Source of the DNA: Streptomyces bicolor
GTDB lineage: Bacteria > Actinomycetota > Actinomycetes > Streptomycetales > Streptomycetaceae
Assembly: GCF_000719285.1 (NCBI RefSeq)
Contig: NZ_JOFS01000006.1
Location: 1-64,000 of the forward strand
Length of the DNA: 64,000 bases
Direction of reading: 5' to 3'
The position numbers were made by a program, and so were the translations under genes. Below the pieces are notes generated by a model. The model was not told where the DNA came from and made no database searches. It saw nothing but the letters and a program-made list of their open reading frames with translations. Shown in pieces: positions 1 through 6,615 of this stretch (the stretch's first letter is position 1; each line of letters starts with the position of its first letter).

Positions 1-483
1 ACCCTCATCAGGCCCCCTGCCCAGCCACCCGCCCATCTCCTCACCCAGCCCCCCACCCCCACCGACCCCCACGCCGCCATCGCCGCCGCGGTCGAAAGCG
101 GGCGGCACGGGGAGGCCGAGGCTCTGGCCGCTCACCATGAGCAGGTTGCGCTGCGTGCGCACGGGCCCGCGTCCGAGGAGGCGCTGCACTGGATCGAGGT
201 GCGGGCCGATCTGGCGATGCTGGCGGGGGACCCGGTGCGCAGTTGCCGTACCTGGCTGACGGTCGCCTCGGCGCGGCTCTCCGCCGGGCACGCCCCGGAC
301 GCGCCCGCGGTGGAGGCCGCGGTGGACCGGGCTCACCACCAGTGGGCGCAGATCGAGGACGCCGCCCAGGCACGTGAGCTCGGCCCCGTGCTCGCGGAGC
401 TACGGGGCCGGGTGCCCGGACGGCGGCGGGGCGCTCTGGAGAACGTCCTCCAGCAGTTGCAGCAGCTACAGACCCAGAGCTGA
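1..483 (+). CDS. C-terminal fragment of a TPR-like helical protein
   Basis: The frame is open from the window edge to a TGA at 481-483, so only the last ~160 residues are visible and no start can be given. After a Pro-rich linker the sequence is Ala/Glu/Arg-rich and helical, with a TPR-like repeat around 'RADLAMLAGDPVRSC' and an Arg-rich tail ending in a Gln-rich helix. In Streptomyces such tails occur at the C-terminus of multidomain signalling proteins (possibly Ser/Thr kinases), but nothing visible here proves that. It converges with the secreted protein gene that ends at 500. Confidence 0.6.
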   Translation, partial: TLIRPPAQPPAHLLTQPPTPTDPHAAIAAAVESGRHGEAEALAAHHEQVALRAHGPASEEALHWIEVRADLAMLAGDPVRSCRTWLTVASARLSAGHAPDAPAVEAAVDRAHHQWAQIEDAAQARELGPVLAELRGRVPGRRRGALENVLQQLQQLQTQS

Positions 484-499
484 TCCCGCGCGCCTCTCA

Positions 500-2500
500 T
501 CACCTGGTGAAGGTGAAGTACTTCCAGGCTCCGTACGTCGTCGCGTTGACGTTGTCGCCCGACGTCGTGTCGATGTAGGAGGAGCGGATCCGGAAGCGGA
601 CGCCCGTGGGCGGGGTGTCGTCCAGCTGGACGGAGTCCTTGCCGTAGCGGTCCAGCGCGAAGTACTCGGAGGCCGTCGTGTGCCAGGCCCCGCTGGAGAA
701 CTGCTGGATCTGGAACTGGTACTTGCGGCCCGGGTACATCGTCATCGTCGTGTTGTGGATCGGGTCCGTGGACTGGCGGAAGTAGTAGTACTTCGCGTTC
801 CAGGCCGTGGCCGTCTTGTAGTAGCCGCTCAGCGAGGTCGAGATCGCCACCTTCGTGTAGACGGTGTTGGTCGTCGTCTTCGCCGCGTACCGCGTGTCAC
901 CCGTGAACTTCGCGCTGATCTTGGTGTCGCGGGTCAGCCGGACGCTCGCCGTGAGGTTGCCCGCCGAGTCGACCGTGCCCTTCTTGACCAGCGTGTTGGG
1001 CTTGTCCGAGCCGTACGGGTCGGCCCAGATCTCCACCGTGCGGTTCTTGTACGTCGTGCCGAGGTGCGCGGTGAAGGCGACGGTGCTGTTGTAGCCGTAG
1101 ACCTTGAGGTTGTTGTTCAGCGTCAGCGTGGTCGCCGTCTTCGTGACCGTCAGCGCGTGCGAGGCGGTGGCGGGCGCGTGGTCCGCGTCACCGGCGTAGG
1201 TCACCGTGTACGTCACCTTGCCGCCGGCCGGCGGGGTGTCGGTGAAGGAGTACGAGCCGTCCGCGGCGACGGTCGCGGTGCCGAGGGCCTTGCCGCTCGG
1301 GGACTCGTCGTCGGTGCGGGAGACCGAGACCGTGGTGCCCGCCGGGAACGCCGCCGAGGAGGCCAGCGTGCCGGTGACCGTGAGGGGCTTGGCGCGGGTC
1401 GCCGTGGTGGGGGCGGTCGCCGTGAGGGTGGTGGCCGCCTTCGTCGGGGCGTCGAAGATCCGCAGCGAGTAGGCGTCGTTGTTGTTCAGCGACACCGCGA
1501 ACAGCTTGCTCTCGTCCGGCGCCCAGGCCAGGCCCCGCGCGGCGAGGGTGTCGGCGCCGCTGCTGGTACCGGTGTTGGGGAAGTCGTACTGCTTCACCGG
1601 CGTCGACCCGCCCTGCTTGAAGACGTGCACGTCCGGGTCGTACCAGGAGCTGGTGCCCGCCGCGACGTCGCCGTTCGGGGCGATGTCCACCGCGTTCGGG
1701 TAGGTGTTGGTGACGTACTTGCCGTCCGCCGAGAGGTCGGAGAGCTTGTAGACCGCCTGGTAGTACGGGGCGCCGCTGGCGGTGATCACGTCCTTGCCGT
1801 CCGGCGTGACCGCGAGGTCGGCGAGGTTGCCGCCGCCCGTGTTGCCCGGGTCGAAGGCGTACGCCGAGCGGCTCGCGCTGCCCGAGGAGACGTCGAACAC
1901 GGCAAGGACGACCGGGCTCTGGCCCGGCGCGCCCGCGACCAGCGTGCCCGGCGCGCCGGCGGAGGCGTCCAGGATCGGGGCGTCGTAGAAGGTGCGGTTC
2001 GTGTCCTGGCCCAGGGCGAGCGCCGGGTCGGTGCCGGCCGGGTCGAGCGAGCCGATGTTGCCGTCGCCGCCGGAGCCGTAGCTGAACCAGAGCTTGCCGC
2101 CGGTGAGAGCCACGTACTTGGGACCGGCCGTGCCCGTCGGGTAGCGGTGGGCCTCCGTCGCGGTGGCCGTGTCGATGGCGACGACCGCGGCGGCGTCCGC
2201 CACCGCCGCGTACAGCGTGCCCGAGTCGGGCGACAGCTCCAGGCCGCGCACGCCGGGCAGGGAGCCGACGGTGCCGACGAGCTTGCCCGCGTAGTCGGTG
2301 ACGACGACCTGGCCCGCGGTCGGGTCGCTGATGAAGACCCGCTGGTGGACGCCGTCGACGACCATGTCGCCGGCCGACTTGAGGGACACGGCCGTGCTGG
2401 AGTCGGCGGCCGCCGACCCGGCGCCGGTCGCGACCAGGGCGACCGAGCTGAAGAGGACCGCGAGTGCCGTCGCGGTGGCCGGAAGAGTGCGTCTGCGCAC
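500..2500 (-). CDS. secreted beta-propeller and Ig-like repeat protein
   Basis: A 666-residue exported protein. It opens with an Arg-rich n-region, a hydrophobic core and an AAA-type cleavage site near residue 32. Residues ~40-345 carry YVTN/WD-like blades (for example 'GVRGLELSPDSGTLYAAV' and 'LAWAPDESKLFAVSL'). Residues ~350-450 and ~450-550 are two Ig-like repeats of the type that spaces domains in bacterial surface proteins, and the C-terminus is an aromatic-rich beta domain. It probably acts outside the cell as a binding or structural protein; no catalytic motif is visible. The gene is monocistronic. Its upstream region to 2640 lacks the inverted repeat found before the neighbouring toxin genes. 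Confidence 0.85.
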   Translation of the reverse strand: MRRRTLPATATALAVLFSSVALVATGAGSAAADSSTAVSLKSAGDMVVDGVHQRVFISDPTAGQVVVTDYAGKLVGTVGSLPGVRGLELSPDSGTLYAAVADAAAVVAIDTATATEAHRYPTGTAGPKYVALTGGKLWFSYGSGGDGNIGSLDPAGTDPALALGQDTNRTFYDAPILDASAGAPGTLVAGAPGQSPVVLAVFDVSSGSASRSAYAFDPGNTGGGNLADLAVTPDGKDVITASGAPYYQAVYKLSDLSADGKYVTNTYPNAVDIAPNGDVAAGTSSWYDPDVHVFKQGGSTPVKQYDFPNTGTSSGADTLAARGLAWAPDESKLFAVSLNNNDAYSLRIFDAPTKAATTLTATAPTTATRAKPLTVTGTLASSAAFPAGTTVSVSRTDDESPSGKALGTATVAADGSYSFTDTPPAGGKVTYTVTYAGDADHAPATASHALTVTKTATTLTLNNNLKVYGYNSTVAFTAHLGTTYKNRTVEIWADPYGSDKPNTLVKKGTVDSAGNLTASVRLTRDTKISAKFTGDTRYAAKTTTNTVYTKVAISTSLSGYYKTATAWNAKYYYFRQSTDPIHNTTMTMYPGRKYQFQIQQFSSGAWHTTASEYFALDRYGKDSVQLDDTPPTGVRFRIRSSYIDTTSGDNVNATTYGAWKYFTFTR

Positions 2501-2655
2501 GGTTTTTCGAACCCCCCGGAACGAAAAAGACGTAAGGGCGGACGCGCCAGGAGCAATGGGCTGGGCGCGCGTACCGCCGTGAGTGATCGAAGGCTAGGTC
2601 ATGGCGCCGACAGCCGGGTGAAGCGGGGCGTAAGAGACGGGTGAGAACGAGAGGA

Positions 2656-2696
2656 AGCCCCCGGCGGGACAGGGGGGAGTGTCCCCGCCGGGGGCT
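2656..2696 (-). terminator. GC-rich hairpin after the NLP gene
   Basis: Arms AGCCCCCGGCGGGACA (2656-2671) and TGTCCCCGCCGGGGGCT (2680-2696) pair with one bulge around an 8-nt loop, 21 bp beyond the stop of the NLP gene. There is no long T tract, as is usual for Streptomyces terminators. Confidence 0.7.
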
Positions 2697-2716
2697 GGTC
2701 TCTGCCGGTCCGTGCG

Positions 2717-3496
2717 TCAGAACGCGGGGACCTCGCCGGGCCGGGCCTTGTTGATGTTGCTGACCAGGTTGTTGGTCAGCGGGAAGTTGGCCCTGCCCCA
2801 CTGGGAGTTCCACAGGGCGTCGCGCGGCGCCTGGGGCATCTGCTCCATGGTGACCAGGGCCGGGGTGTCCCACTTGTTGCCCGGGCCCCAGGCCTCCGTG
2901 TCCTCGCCCCACTTGGCGAAGCGGAAGGCGTGTGTGCTCGCGCCGTCCTTGTGGTAGACGATCTTGACGTGGTTGCCGTCCATCGGCACCTCGTTGATCG
3001 GGTGGGTGCTGAAGCCGCCGTGCCGGGAGGCGGCCAGGTAACGGGGGCGCTCCTCGCCCTGCTTCTGGAAGACCACGACGCACTCCCAGTCGTGGCGGTG
3101 CCCGAAGGCGTCGGCGCCGTTGAGCGTCTGGTCCTTCTCGAAGTAGAGCGCGTAGACGTAGGCGCACCAGCCGTTTCTGCACAGGGACTGCGAGTACGTG
3201 TTGGCTCTGCCGAGGTGGCCGTCCCGGCACTGGCCGGTGATCGAGCCGCTGTTGTTGAGGCCGCCGTTGAGGTGTCCGCCCGCGTCCACCGCCGCCGCGG
3301 GGAAGCAGCCGTCCCCGTCGTAGTCGAACAGCGGCATGTACTTGTTCTGGAAGGTGCTCGCGTTCCACGGCAGCGGGTCCAGGACGGCGGCGTTGGCGCT
3401 GGCCGTCAGACCGACGGTCAGGGCGGCGGCGCTGCCCAGGACGAGGGCGGCCCTGGCGAGGCGGGACCGTCGGCGGGGCTTGGCAGTCTGAGACAT
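2717..3496 (-). CDS. necrosis/ethylene-inducing-like protein (NLP, NPP1 family)
   Basis: A 259-residue secreted protein with a typical signal peptide cleaved near residue 36 (ASANA). The NPP1-family heptapeptide GHRHDWE is intact at residues 132-138, and the mature part has paired cysteines (64, 90, 106, 111). NLPs bind plant sphingolipids and permeabilise plasma membranes; that is family knowledge, and the heptapeptide forms part of the metal and active site. Length and motif match intact members, so it should be functional. The start has a modest upstream purine stretch. A 36-bp inverted repeat shared with two other toxin genes lies 78 bp upstream (3574-3609). Confidence 0.93.
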   Translation of the reverse strand: MSQTAKPRRRSRLARAALVLGSAAALTVGLTASANAAVLDPLPWNASTFQNKYMPLFDYDGDGCFPAAAVDAGGHLNGGLNNSGSITGQCRDGHLGRANTYSQSLCRNGWCAYVYALYFEKDQTLNGADAFGHRHDWECVVVFQKQGEERPRYLAASRHGGFSTHPINEVPMDGNHVKIVYHKDGASTHAFRFAKWGEDTEAWGPGNKWDTPALVTMEQMPQAPRDALWNSQWGRANFPLTNNLVSNINKARPGEVPAF

Positions 3497-3573
3497 GTGG
3501 GGTGCTCCAGTGGTTCGCTTGGTTCGTCCTGCCGGGATTCCGGCGGGACGAGACCGAGACTGGAGCGCGGGGA

Positions 3574-3609
3574 GTTGATTGGCGGCATGTTCTGAACAGG
3601 GCGATCAAT
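3574..3609 (-). promoter_or_regulatory. toxin-associated inverted repeat, copy C1 (upstream of NLP)
   Basis: Read towards the NLP gene, the element begins ATTGATCGCCCTG and ends CCAATCAAC, so its outer arms ATTGAT and ATCAAC (one mismatch) are inverted around ~24 bp. The AT-rich arms stand out from the surrounding DNA. The next 20 bp (TCCCCGCGCTCCAGTCTCGG) resemble those after copy C2. Position and conservation suggest an operator or promoter element. Confidence 0.75.
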
Positions 3610-3645
3610 CGTCCTCGGCGTTTCGGGGGGATGTTCCTCGCGGCG

Positions 3646-4128
3646 TCAACGCCCGTCCCTTTCGCGCTGTTTGCCGTTAACCTTGCGTTTTTCTGCGACC
3701 TTGGCGTCACACTCGAACCAGACGGTCTTGCCGGGCCGGCCGGTCAGGGGAACCCACCCCCACCGATCCGTGACGGCCTCGACGATCGCCACTCCGCGCC
3801 CGTCCTCGGAGAGTTCGGAGAGTCCGTCCACAGCTGTGGACAACGGCGGGCACGGTCTCGCGTCGGTGACCTCGACACGCAGCGCCCGCCCCTCCGTCCG
3901 TCGGAGGATCAGCACCGTGGCACGCCGGTCGGGACAGTGCCGTACGACGTTGGCGATCAACTCGGTGAGCGCGAGGGACGCCGAGTCGTAGAGGTCGTCC
4001 AAGTCCCAGGCGGTGAGGTAGAGGCGGAGGATGCGGCGCAGGTGCCGGGCGGAGTGCTCACCGAGGGTGAAGGCGGTGCCGTACCGGGCGCCAAGTCCTT
4101 CCTCGTGAGAGGCAGTTACGCGATTCAT
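3646..4128 (-). CDS. RsbW-like ATP-binding protein (HATPase_c_2)
   Basis: A 160-residue protein of the anti-sigma/serine-kinase-like GHKL ATPase family. The N-box is 'LTELIANVVRHC' and the G1-type box is 'EDGRGVAIVEAV'. In Streptomyces such small ATPases occur in the whiJ/abaA-type neighbourhoods beside an XRE regulator and a DUF397 protein, and exactly these two are divergent here from 4214. The role is probably regulatory, through an unknown sigma factor or partner; the kinase activity is inferred from the family. The C-terminal Lys/Arg tail (KRKVNGKQRERDGR) is unusual. The gene ends 37 bp before element C1. Confidence 0.85.
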   Translation of the reverse strand: MNRVTASHEEGLGARYGTAFTLGEHSARHLRRILRLYLTAWDLDDLYDSASLALTELIANVVRHCPDRRATVLILRRTEGRALRVEVTDARPCPPLSTAVDGLSELSEDGRGVAIVEAVTDRWGWVPLTGRPGKTVWFECDAKVAEKRKVNGKQRERDGR

Positions 4129-4213
4129 GCCATCAGCGTGGAGTCATGTGATTACGCTCGGCTACAGACTGGAATGAACGCCGCGCCGCGTTCTGATTTG
4201 GGGGTGACCGCCC

Positions 4214-5062
4214 ATGGCCCGAATCCGCACACTCGACCCCACCGCCTCGCCGCTGGACTACTTCGGCAGCGAGCTCCGCCGGTACCGGGAAGCTGCGGGG
4301 ATGTCCCAGCAGGAGCTGGGCGACTGCATCTTCTGCACCGGTTCCCTGGTGGGCCAGATCGAGACCGCCCACAAGGTGCCGACCAGGGAGTTCGCGGAAC
4401 GGGCGGATGCGGCGCTGATGACGGACGGGTGTTTTTCGCGACTCGTCGGGCTGGTGTTGCGGAGCCAACTGCCGACGTGGTTTCAGCCGTACGCGGAGAT
4501 GGAAGCGAAAGCGACGTACATCTCCACGTATCAGTCACAGGTGGTGTATGGGCTTCTGCAGACGCAGGAGTACGCGCGGGCGGTGCTGGGCGCGCCCCAA
4601 CCGCAGAACCTCGACGAGCTGGTCGCGGCTCGCATGGAACGGCAGCGCATCGTACGGAAGGAGAAGCCGCCGCTGGTGTGGGTGGTGCTGGACGAGGCGG
4701 TGCTGTACCGGCCCATGGGCGGCCGGGAGGTGATGCGAAACCAACTCGCGCACCTGTTGAGCTTCCGGGACCAACGGCGCCTGAAGATCCAGGTGCTGCC
4801 GTTCTCGGCGGGGGAACACCCGGGCCTGACGGGCACCTTCAACCTCCTGCGCTTCGACGACGACCCGGACGTCGTCTACACCGAGGACTTCATCCAGGGA
4901 CACATGACGGCCAATCCGGACAGTGTCAGCGAGGGCTGGCTCCATTACGATCAACTGCGAGCTGCCGCGCTCTCGGTACGGGACTCGGCAGAGCTGATCG
5001 CCCACGTGATGGAGGAGCGCTATGGAGACCAGCCAGCAGCTGAGGAGCGCGACGTGGCGTAA
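4214..5062 (+). CDS. XRE regulator with DUF5753 (WhiJ-like)
   Basis: A 282-residue protein. Residues ~15-70 form a lambda-repressor-like HTH ('LRRYREAAGMSQQELGDCIFC'), and residues ~95-275 form the DUF5753 domain ('YISTYQSQVVYGLLQT', 'PFSAGEHPGLTGTFNLL', 'VVYTEDFIQGHMTANPD'). This is the standard partner of DUF397 proteins in Streptomyces, in systems related to developmental regulation and treated by some as toxin-antitoxin-like. It overlaps the DUF397 gene by 41 bp, implying coupled translation, and is divergent from the ATPase at 4128. The window gives no direct evidence of its target; the adjacent toxin genes are obvious candidates. Confidence 0.93.
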   Translation: MARIRTLDPTASPLDYFGSELRRYREAAGMSQQELGDCIFCTGSLVGQIETAHKVPTREFAERADAALMTDGCFSRLVGLVLRSQLPTWFQPYAEMEAKATYISTYQSQVVYGLLQTQEYARAVLGAPQPQNLDELVAARMERQRIVRKEKPPLVWVVLDEAVLYRPMGGREVMRNQLAHLLSFRDQRRLKIQVLPFSAGEHPGLTGTFNLLRFDDDPDVVYTEDFIQGHMTANPDSVSEGWLHYDQLRAAALSVRDSAELIAHVMEERYGDQPAAEERDVA

Positions 5063-5222
5063 GTCCAGCTACAGCGGCAGCAGTGGCGGCGACTGCGTCG
5101 AGGTCGCCCCCCTCACCCCCCACATCGCCGTCCGCGACTCCAAGAACCCCGAGGCCGGCACCCTCACCCTCTCGCTGGAGGCGTACGTCGCCTTCGTGGG
5201 CCACGTCCGCGCGGGGCGCTGA
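5022..5222 (+). CDS. DUF397 protein
   Basis: A 66-residue protein with the DUF397 signature: 'WRKSSYSGSSGGDCVEVA' near the N-terminus, then 'IAVRDSKNP' and a closing 'FVGHVRAG' helix. It is translated from an ATG inside the 3' end of the upstream XRE gene. DUF397 proteins act with XRE partners in morphology/antibiotic control; the biochemical role is uncertain. A GC-rich hairpin follows at 5239. Confidence 0.93.
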   Translation: METSQQLRSATWRKSSYSGSSGGDCVEVAPLTPHIAVRDSKNPEAGTLTLSLEAYVAFVGHVRAGR

Positions 5223-5238
5223 CCTGCGCGACGCCGGA

Positions 5239-5272
5239 AGCCGCCGGCGGACGGGGGGTGTCCACCGGCGGC
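5239..5272 (+). terminator. hairpin terminator of the XRE-DUF397 operon
   Basis: Arms AGCCGCCGGCGGAC (5239-5252) and GTCCACCGGCGGCT (5259-5272) pair with a single mismatch around a G-rich 6-nt loop, 16 bp after the DUF397 stop. Confidence 0.75.
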
Positions 5273-5325
5273 TGTGTGCCCCTCGGGGGGATGAGGGTCA
5301 CGGATCCAAGACTGGCAGCCGGAGA

Positions 5326-5360
5326 GTTGATCGGCAGCCCGTTCGATCAGGGCAATCAAT
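5326..5360 (-). promoter_or_regulatory. toxin-associated inverted repeat, copy C2 (orphan, at RIP 3' end)
   Basis: Read on the minus strand it begins ATTGATTGCCCTG and ends CCGATCAAC, followed by TCTCCGGCTGCCAGTCTTGG, which closely matches the flank of C1. It starts on the last base of the RIP stop codon and faces the 3' end of the DUF397 gene, so no toxin gene now lies downstream of it. C1 and C2 are direct repeats that bracket the ATPase-XRE-DUF397 module. Confidence 0.7.
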
Positions 5361-6373
5361 CACGGGCGGCCCTTGACCGTGTACAGGACGCGGGCGTAGT
5401 CCGCCAGGGTGGCGAGCGTGAAGCCCACGAGGTTGTTCCACTGGTCGATCGTCCAGACGCGCGTCGGCTCGTTGGTGTTCGGGTCGGCGATCTGCGGGTT
5501 GCCCGCCGCCCTCGCCGCGCCCAGCCACCTGTTGAAGCGCTCGCTGAGGGTGCCCCAGTCGTTCTCCTGTCCGGCGACCTGCCACGGGATGTACACCGGG
5601 TCGTGGTCGGCGCGCTCCTCGTTCGCAAAGCTCAGCCTGGTGGCGACACCCCTGAAGCGGGCCGCTTCCGAGATGAACTGGGTCATCATCAGGACCGCGC
5701 GGGCCTGGTTCCGTATCTCGGTCTGCGCCTGGTTGCCGCCGTCATGGTCCGTGGGCTGCCGGGCGTTGTAGAGGTTCCAGGCCGCGGTGTTCAAAGCGTC
5801 CCGGCTGAAGCCGATCTCATAGCGTGAGGCGCCGGCCACGCGTTCCAGACTGGGGTAGTCCGCCCTGAAGTTCGTGGGCCGGCTCCCCTCCGGCGCCCCC
5901 GACGCCGCCTCGCTGTCCACCCGGTTGTAGACGGCGTCGCTCGACCACCAGCCCACCAGGTAGAGGTCCGAACGGCGCAGACGGATACGGACGAAGTCCT
6001 CGCTCCCCCACATCTGCACGTCCACGTCGAAGAACTCCGTGGTGTCCGAGGTGTGATCGACCGTGTTGTAGCTGCCCGGGACCCCGTTGTCGGCGGCGTT
6101 GATCTGGCGGTGGATCTGGTTGATGAAGTCCGTGTACTGCGAGCTCTTCATTTCCCCGATCTTGAAGCGGGGGACGCGGTCCTGGGCCGAGGCGGTCGAG
6201 AGCCCGCCGAGCGGGCCGACCAGGGTGGCGACGACCGCCAGCACGAAAGTGGTCACGATCGAGGCGATCGTGCGCTTGCCGAAGCGGGGGAGTCCGGATC
6301 CGCGCGTCGGCGCGGCCTCGGCCTGCTCGTGTGCTTCCCGTTCGGGGAGCGTCATCTCGTCGGTGGGGGGCAT
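5360..6373 (-). CDS. ribosome-inactivating protein (rRNA N-glycosidase, ricin A-like)
   Basis: A 337-residue exported protein. The start at 6373 is chosen because GGAGG lies 8 nt upstream; longer frames lack this. A ~34-residue polar N-tail precedes a signal peptide cleaved near residue 63 (ASA). The RIP fold is recognisable throughout: Y138 in 'DLYLVGWW', Y173 in 'YPSLERVAG', E236 and R239 in 'TQFISEAARF', and W273 in 'ENDWGTLS' match ricin Y80, Y123, E177, R180 and W211. All catalytic residues are therefore present. RIPs depurinate the sarcin-ricin loop of 28S rRNA, and a Streptomyces coelicolor member has been characterised. There is no lectin B chain. Element C3 lies 67 bp upstream, and C2 starts at the stop codon. 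Confidence 0.93.
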   Translation of the reverse strand: MPPTDEMTLPEREAHEQAEAAPTRGSGLPRFGKRTIASIVTTFVLAVVATLVGPLGGLSTASAQDRVPRFKIGEMKSSQYTDFINQIHRQINAADNGVPGSYNTVDHTSDTTEFFDVDVQMWGSEDFVRIRLRRSDLYLVGWWSSDAVYNRVDSEAASGAPEGSRPTNFRADYPSLERVAGASRYEIGFSRDALNTAAWNLYNARQPTDHDGGNQAQTEIRNQARAVLMMTQFISEAARFRGVATRLSFANEERADHDPVYIPWQVAGQENDWGTLSERFNRWLGAARAAGNPQIADPNTNEPTRVWTIDQWNNLVGFTLATLADYARVLYTVKGRP

Positions 6374-6440
6374 GCGCTGTCCTCCGGGTGTTCGAAGTGC
6401 CGGGATCCGGCCTTGCCCCACCGACGCTCGCAACCGGAAC

Positions 6441-6476
6441 GTTGATTGCCACGTCCCTTTTGTCAGGACAATCAAT
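6441..6476 (-). promoter_or_regulatory. toxin-associated inverted repeat, copy C3 (upstream of RIP)
   Basis: Read towards the RIP gene it begins ATTGATTGTCCTG and ends GCAATCAAC; outer arms ATTGATTG and CAATCAAC pair with one mismatch. The next bases, GTTCCGGTTGCGAGCGTCGG, resemble the C2 flank. It lies in the 242-bp region divergent between the RIP and the nSTAND gene, so it could affect both. Confidence 0.75.
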
Positions 6477-6615
6477 TCCGCCGCCGAAAGGGGATTGACG
6501 GACGTCACATGCCGCATCGCCCGCACGTCACCTGTGGGCAACCTGGGCGTCACCCGCCGGCTTGTACGTTCGTCGCGCTCGATGTCCCTTTCGCCAGCCG
6601 TACGGAGGTATGCGC

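Noticed and set aside
374..2644. Long open frame antisense to the secreted propeller gene; similar long antisense frames at 8428-11349, 11752-14106, 35786-38818 and 36402-39128
   Set aside because: These are products of GC-rich third positions. Their translations are Arg/Gly/Val repeats without domains, and the opposite strand carries a recognisable protein with a signal peptide or conserved motifs.
3574..6476. The repeat elements as Rho-independent terminators
   Set aside because: The arms are only ~8 bp, AT-rich and far apart, three of four lie upstream of genes, and the asymmetric CCTG block is conserved. Actual GC hairpin terminators are present elsewhere in the same genes.
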